In this document: positions 21,170-24,513 of the stretch, piece by piece
How the letters are laid out: each line of letters opens with the position of its first letter
Position numbering within the stretch: position 1 is the stretch's first letter
DNA from: Desulfobacterales bacterium
Lineage (GTDB): Bacteria; Desulfobacterota; Desulfobacteria; Desulfobacterales; C00003060
Length of the DNA: 24,513 nt
Direction of reading: 5' to 3'
Assembly: GCA_030616425.1 (NCBI GenBank)
Contig: JAUWXJ010000009.1
Span: forward strand, 1-24,513
The notes under the pieces: model-generated
What the model was told of the DNA's origin: nothing
The model's input: only the letters and a program-made list of their open reading frames with translations
The model's database searches: none
Made by a program: the position numbers and the translations under genes

Positions 21170-22450
21170 ATGTTCAAAGATTCTGAAAGCGGAGTAAAGG
21201 CCCTTGCCAGATTATCGACGCTGGTCAACTCCTCCCTCGACCTCATGGAGGTGTTGGACAATGCCATGAAGTATGTGGAGGTATTGATGGATGCTGAAGC
21301 CAGCTCGATCTTCGAGGTGGATTATGAGCGAGATGAGCTAGTATTCAGATTAGCTCGGGGCAAGGAAGGAGATAAGGCGCGGGAGGTTCGTTTATCAATG
21401 GATGAAGGTATTGCCGGCTACGTAGCCCATGATGGGGAGCCCCTGCTGGTGGCCGATGTCTCTAAAGATAAACGTTTCACCTCCCGAGTCGACGAATACA
21501 CCGGCTTCAAGACGCGCAGTATTGCCTGTGTGCCCATTAAGCACAAAGGGCGTTTAATCGGGGTGCTGGAAGTATTGAACAAACGCGGAGGGGCTTTTGA
21601 GGAGGAGGATCTGGAGGTACTTACCGTGGTCAGCAACCAGATCGGTATTGCGATGGAGAATGCTCGTCTATACCAGCGCCTGCAAGAAGAATTTACCCTC
21701 ACAGCAGAGGAACTCAAGAAGGCGCAGCAGAAGATTATTCAAGGTGAACGACTAGCCGCTTTGGGGCGGCTTTCCCAGGGTGTGGCTCATGAGGTGCGCA
21801 ACCCGGTCATGTCTATTGGTGGTTTTGCCAGGCGGCTCAAACAGAAATTTTCCCGTGATGACCCTAGTTATAATTATGCTGAGATTATTCTGAAAGAGGC
21901 TGCACGCCTGGAAAAGATGGTTCGCGATGTTGAGAATTATACTAAAATGCGGGAACCAGAGTTCAGGGAAGTGAATCTTAAGAAACTAATAGAACTAGCC
22001 GTAGGAGAATGGCGGCAGGAGAAGACAAGTCCCGACATTCAAGTGAATCTTGACATAGCAGACGAGGAGACTACCTTCCCTGGAGATGAGGATCTACTTT
22101 CGTTGGCGCTCAAGAACCTGCTGCAGAACGCAGGGGACGCCATGACCGACCCAGGAGAGGTCTCTATATCAGCCCACCCGCAAGGACGCCAGATCTTCAT
22201 CAAGGTGGCGGATACTGGAAGGGGCATCTCACCAGAGGATATCCCGCAAATCTTTGATCCTTTCTTTACCTCTAAGACTCAAGGTTCGGGATTGGGTTTG
22301 ACCACTGTTCAACGGATCGTTATCGAACACAATGGTGAAATCAGCGTGAAATCCACCCCGGGGCAGGGTGCTGAATTCCAGATCCTGCTACCCCTTTATC
22401 CGGATGATATGCAGCTTAGCGAGTTTGAGGTACTGGGGAATAAAGAGTGA
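21170..22450 (+). CDS. GAF-domain sensor histidine kinase
   Basis: Residues about 14-165 are a GAF domain (LDLMEVLDNAMKYV, EASSIFEVD, GIAGYVAHDGEPLLVADVSKD, ACVPIKHKGRLIGVLEVLNK). A short coiled coil to about 190 leads to the HisKA domain with phospho-acceptor His207 in GVAHEVRNP. The HATPase part has the N box LLQNAGDAM (Asn320), G1 DTGRGI (348-353) and G2 GSGLGL (372-377). No membrane segment is present, so it is a soluble kinase sensing a small molecule. No response regulator is adjacent. The start lacks a clear ribosome site, and a TTGACA promoter-like box lies close upstream (21142-21147). Confidence 0.92.
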   Translation: MFKDSESGVKALARLSTLVNSSLDLMEVLDNAMKYVEVLMDAEASSIFEVDYERDELVFRLARGKEGDKAREVRLSMDEGIAGYVAHDGEPLLVADVSKDKRFTSRVDEYTGFKTRSIACVPIKHKGRLIGVLEVLNKRGGAFEEEDLEVLTVVSNQIGIAMENARLYQRLQEEFTLTAEELKKAQQKIIQGERLAALGRLSQGVAHEVRNPVMSIGGFARRLKQKFSRDDPSYNYAEIILKEAARLEKMVRDVENYTKMREPEFREVNLKKLIELAVGEWRQEKTSPDIQVNLDIADEETTFPGDEDLLSLALKNLLQNAGDAMTDPGEVSISAHPQGRQIFIKVADTGRGISPEDIPQIFDPFFTSKTQGSGLGLTTVQRIVIEHNGEISVKSTPGQGAEFQILLPLYPDDMQLSEFEVLGNKE

Positions 22451-22490
22451 GAGTTTTTCGGTTCAAATCGACGAGTTGAAAGGATATGAA

Positions 22491-23696
22491 GTGCGTCACA
22501 CTCGGTCTTTGATTCTCTTGGTTCTTCTTTTGGTTATTGCAGCATGCGTCCCAAGGGTAAAGCCGCCGGTTACAGCTCCGCAGGCTCTGACAAGAATTCG
22601 GCCCTATCAGTTTCCTGATTTCTCGGACGACATGTCATATAGCTCTCTGGAAACTGCGATCAATCAGAGCCTTAATTATTTGAAACGTCTCAACGCTTCA
22701 ACACCGTTTCGTTTTGGGCCAGACACGTTCACCGCCTCTCACCTCATAAAATCGATGGAAGTCTTTCGCGAACTAATCAGAGAACCCCCCCCTGTTGACG
22801 AACTCAGGAAAGCCATTGAGACATCATTTTGGATCTACAGGTCTGTTGGAAGTGACGGATGTGGCAAGGTCTTGTTTACCGGATACTACGAACCAATCCT
22901 TCGAGGGAATCTTCACCCCTCAACTAATTATCCATATCCTGTCTACAGGAGGCCTAACGATTTGATAAGGATTAGCCTCGGCCTGTTCAATCCCAAATAT
23001 GCAGGTGTACGAATCATTGGTAGATGCGTGAATCAAAGCGTAGTGCCCTATTTTTCACGGGAAGATATTGATTCCAAGGAACGTCTTAACCAGAGAGGGT
23101 GTGAACTGCTTTGGGTCTCTGATCGAGTCGACCTTTTTTTTCTCCACATCCAGGGGTCTGGGCGGGTGCTATTGGAAGACGGCACTGTGTTGCACGTTAA
23201 TTACGACTGCAGCAACGGACGCCCTTACAGGAGTATCGGCAGATTACTTATCGATAAAGAGCAAATTCCTGAGGAGGAAATGTCCATGCAGCGGATACGT
23301 TCTTACATGAGAGATCATCCCGAGGAGGTCGAGCGCATTTTGAATTACGACGAAAGCTACGTCTTCTTTAGACTGGTTGATCGTGGCCCCGTGGGGGCGA
23401 TTGAGGTGTGTCTAACCCCTGGTCGTTCTGTGGCCACGGATCTGCGCCTCTTCCCGAAGGCTGCGCTATCCTTCATTCAAACCGAGAAACCTTTGGTGGG
23501 CGAAGATGGTGTTATCGAGTACTGGGAAACCTTTGGCAGATTTGTCTTGAATCAAGATACTGGTGGGGCAATCCGAGGTCCGGGGCGGGTAGATCTATTT
23601 TGGGGAGATGGTCAATATGCCGAGACTACAGCAGGTCACATGATGCATGAGGGAACGCTTTATTTTATTGTGCTGAAACAGCTTGAGGAAAAATGA
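22491..23696 (+). CDS. mltA: Membrane-bound lytic murein transglycosylase A (MltA)
   Basis: The 401-residue lipoprotein (signal LILLVLLLVIAAC, Cys19) cleaves peptidoglycan glycan strands with formation of anhydro-muramyl ends. The MltA barrel carries FTGYYEPILRG, YPVYRRPNDL, and LFFLHIQGSGRV; the 3D domain at the C-terminus has QDTGGAI (Asp356) and RVDLFWGDG (Asp368), the conserved aspartates of the active site. The GTG at 22491 is preferred: AAGGAT precedes it and the signal peptide starts there. An in-frame ATG at 22368 would overlap the histidine kinase gene by 83 bases. Confidence 0.93.
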   Translation: MRHTRSLILLVLLLVIAACVPRVKPPVTAPQALTRIRPYQFPDFSDDMSYSSLETAINQSLNYLKRLNASTPFRFGPDTFTASHLIKSMEVFRELIREPPPVDELRKAIETSFWIYRSVGSDGCGKVLFTGYYEPILRGNLHPSTNYPYPVYRRPNDLIRISLGLFNPKYAGVRIIGRCVNQSVVPYFSREDIDSKERLNQRGCELLWVSDRVDLFFLHIQGSGRVLLEDGTVLHVNYDCSNGRPYRSIGRLLIDKEQIPEEEMSMQRIRSYMRDHPEEVERILNYDESYVFFRLVDRGPVGAIEVCLTPGRSVATDLRLFPKAALSFIQTEKPLVGEDGVIEYWETFGRFVLNQDTGGAIRGPGRVDLFWGDGQYAETTAGHMMHEGTLYFIVLKQLEEK

Positions 23697-23768
23697 AGTA
23701 ACGCTTCTACTGAAATGACCCCTGACATACAGTAATAGATATTATTTTGAACAAGTGGTTCATATTGA

Positions 23769-23797
23769 TTGACAATTCTTCGCTAATCATTTATAGT
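23769..23797 (+). promoter_or_regulatory. Sigma-70-like promoter of the HU gene
   Basis: TTGACA (23769-23774) and TATAGT (23792-23797) lie 17 bases apart, close to consensus. The predicted transcript begins near 23804 and includes the GGGAGGGG ribosome site before the ATG at 23829. Confidence 0.65.
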
Positions 23798-23828
23798 CAA
23801 TCTTTGATCGAGATTTTGGGAGGGGCAT

Positions 23829-24113
23829 ATGAACAAAGTGGATTTCATAGAGGCTCTGAGGGAGGAGACTGGGTTAACGAGGAGCAAGGCCAAGGAGGTC
23901 GTTGAGCTGTTTTTTGATGAGATGTCTGATGTATTGGCAAGTGGTGACCGGGTGGAGATCCGTGGCTTGAGCTCGTTTTATGTGAAGGAGTATAAGGCAT
24001 ATACAGGTAGAAATCCCAAGACTGGAGAACCGATCCAGGTGAGACCCAAGAAGTTGCCTTTCTTCAAATGCGGTAAAGAACTGAAAGAAAGGGTGGATTA
24101 TAAAGAAACCTAA
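23829..24113 (+). CDS. HU/IHF family DNA-binding protein
   Basis: The 94-residue protein has the full HU/IHF fold: MNKVDFIEALREETGLTRSK, the helix VELFFDEMSDVLASGDRVEIRGLSSF, and the beta-arm YTGRNPKTGEPIQVRPKKLPFFK, with the Arg-Asn-Pro-Lys-Thr-Gly tip that inserts into bent DNA. It should bend and compact DNA as a dimer. The short tail and the RNPKTG arm suit both HU and IHF subunits, so I leave the symbol blank. It has its own promoter and is followed after 19 bp by the lysine-rich gene, probably in one transcript. Confidence 0.93.
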   Translation: MNKVDFIEALREETGLTRSKAKEVVELFFDEMSDVLASGDRVEIRGLSSFYVKEYKAYTGRNPKTGEPIQVRPKKLPFFKCGKELKERVDYKET

Positions 24114-24132
24114 GAAAAGGAGGATACCGTAA

Positions 24133-24513
24133 ATGAAACAGTTGAAAAAGGATGTGCAGGCTGTAACCAAGGAACTCAAGGCACTTGTAAAGAAGGCAGA
24201 AAGAGTGACAAAGGCGGTTGCCAAACTTGGGAAGGGTCAAGCTGCTAAGAAGCGTAAACCTAAGGTCAAGGCTAAAGCTAAAGCCAGGAAAAAGGCCCCT
24301 GCAAAGAGGAGAGTGGCTGCCAAGAAAAGAGTAGCCAGAAAGAAAGTTGCCAAGAAAAAAGTAGCCAGAAAGAAAGTTGCCAAGAAAAAAGTGGCTAAGA
24401 AGAAAGTAGCCAAGAAGAAGGTAGCTAAGAAAAAGGCAGCTGGTTTGACCGCCACTGATAAGGTCCTGAGGATTATCAAGAGGTCGAAGAAGGGTGTTGA
24501 TGCTCCCACGCTG
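24133..24513 (+). CDS. Lysine-rich histone-H1-like repeat protein (partial, runs off end)
   Basis: The frame is open through the window end, giving 127 residues so far. The N-terminus is a short helix (MKQLKKDVQAVTKELKALVKKAERVTKAV). From about residue 40 it is Lys/Ala/Val/Arg-rich, with a 15-bp repeat encoding V-A-[KR]-K-K at 24331-24435. The repeat is followed by GLTATDKVLRIIKRSKKGVD, which resembles the start of a winged-helix segment. AGGAGG at 24118-24123 is an ideal ribosome site. The composition is that of histone-H1-like bacterial proteins, and its place beside HU suggests DNA compaction. The C-terminus is not visible. Confidence 0.8.
   Translation, partial: MKQLKKDVQAVTKELKALVKKAERVTKAVAKLGKGQAAKKRKPKVKAKAKARKKAPAKRRVAAKKRVARKKVAKKKVARKKVAKKKVAKKKVAKKKVAKKKAAGLTATDKVLRIIKRSKKGVDAPTL
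24331..24435 (+). repeat. Seven 15-bp tandem repeats within the lysine-rich gene
   Basis: Each unit reads GTNGCNA(A/G)(A/G)AA(A/G)AA(A/G) and encodes VAKKK or VARKK. Units 1-2 (24331-24360) are identical to units 3-4 (24361-24390), which points to a recent 30-bp duplication. In-frame repeat-number changes would alter only length and charge. Confidence 0.85.

Noticed and set aside
20682..21186. Several open frames within the hairpin-rich element
   Set aside because: All are explained by GC-rich inverted repeats, and none has a ribosome site or recognisable domain.
22368..22490. MltA start at the ATG within the histidine kinase gene
   Set aside because: The extra residues are the histidine kinase gene read in another frame and would bury the lipoprotein signal; the GTG at 22491 has a ribosome site.
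24237..24509. Minus-strand FFLAT-repeat membrane-like frame
   Set aside because: It is the antisense of the lysine-rich tandem repeats (AAG/AAA codons read as CTT/TTT).

Overview
The window reads as a chromosomal segment from a Gram-negative, probably anaerobic bacterium of the Desulfobacterota (sulfate-reducer-like deltaproteobacteria). The evidence is the envelope gene content (SppA, SLT- and MltA-type lytic transglycosylases, OmpA/Pal lipoprotein, DUF2155 and DUF2914 proteins), a CdaA diadenylate cyclase fused to a YbbR domain, GAF histidine kinases, abundant short hairpin repeats between genes, and two genes that appear to use selenocysteine. No rRNA, tRNA, CRISPR array, phage or transposase gene was seen.

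Layout. 1-5750 (all +): a hairpin repeat, a 36-residue lysine-rich protein, a P-II-like protein, a zinc-ribbon membrane protein, an SLT lipoprotein, a conserved hypothetical, a GNAT acetyltransferase, a truncated methyltransferase, SppA, a 51-residue membrane protein and a TerB-like protein. 5751-11483 (+): a MITE-like repeat, a YgjP-type metalloprotein, an exported protein, an OmpA lipoprotein, a small hypothetical, a GDPD phosphodiesterase, a PPC/DUF296 protein, a thioredoxin-fold/HEAT protein, a hidden selenoprotein and a dodecin-like protein. 11656-14240: a small membrane protein (+), then the minus-strand DUF2914-CdaA/YbbR pair. 14369-15730: a decayed minus-strand remnant, a second hidden selenoprotein and a DUF2155 lipoprotein (+). 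15834-20024: the second MITE-like copy, then a minus-strand ATP-grasp/methyltransferase pair and a DUF885 protein. 20311-24513 (+): a cNMP-binding protein, a hairpin-rich element with inverted terminal repeats, a GAF histidine kinase, MltA, and an HU-type protein followed by a lysine-rich repeat protein that runs off the end.

The main discovery is a pair of paralogous genes (11066-11248 and 14882-15064), each of 61 codons with an in-frame UGA at codon 21. The copies align without gaps, keep both CxxC motifs and the UGA, and differ mostly at third codon positions. Each carries, 14 nt after the UGA, a 7-bp stem with a 7-nt AGGU(U/C)GU loop that closely resembles the apical part of the E. coli fdhF SECIS. 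Ordinary ORF calling breaks both genes at the UGA. They look like small dual-CxxC selenoproteins. From memory, a RefSeq family with a name close to 'dual CXXC motif small (seleno)protein' may cover them; I could not check this.

Other points of interest: an in-frame UGA that cuts the YbbR domain from the diadenylate cyclase gene, although the frame stays open for 81 more residues; two inverted copies of a roughly 180-200 bp palindromic element with GGTTTCAAAAC termini; a related 44-bp repeat that encodes the last residues of the OmpA protein; and an ATP-grasp/methyltransferase pair joined by a TAATG overlap.
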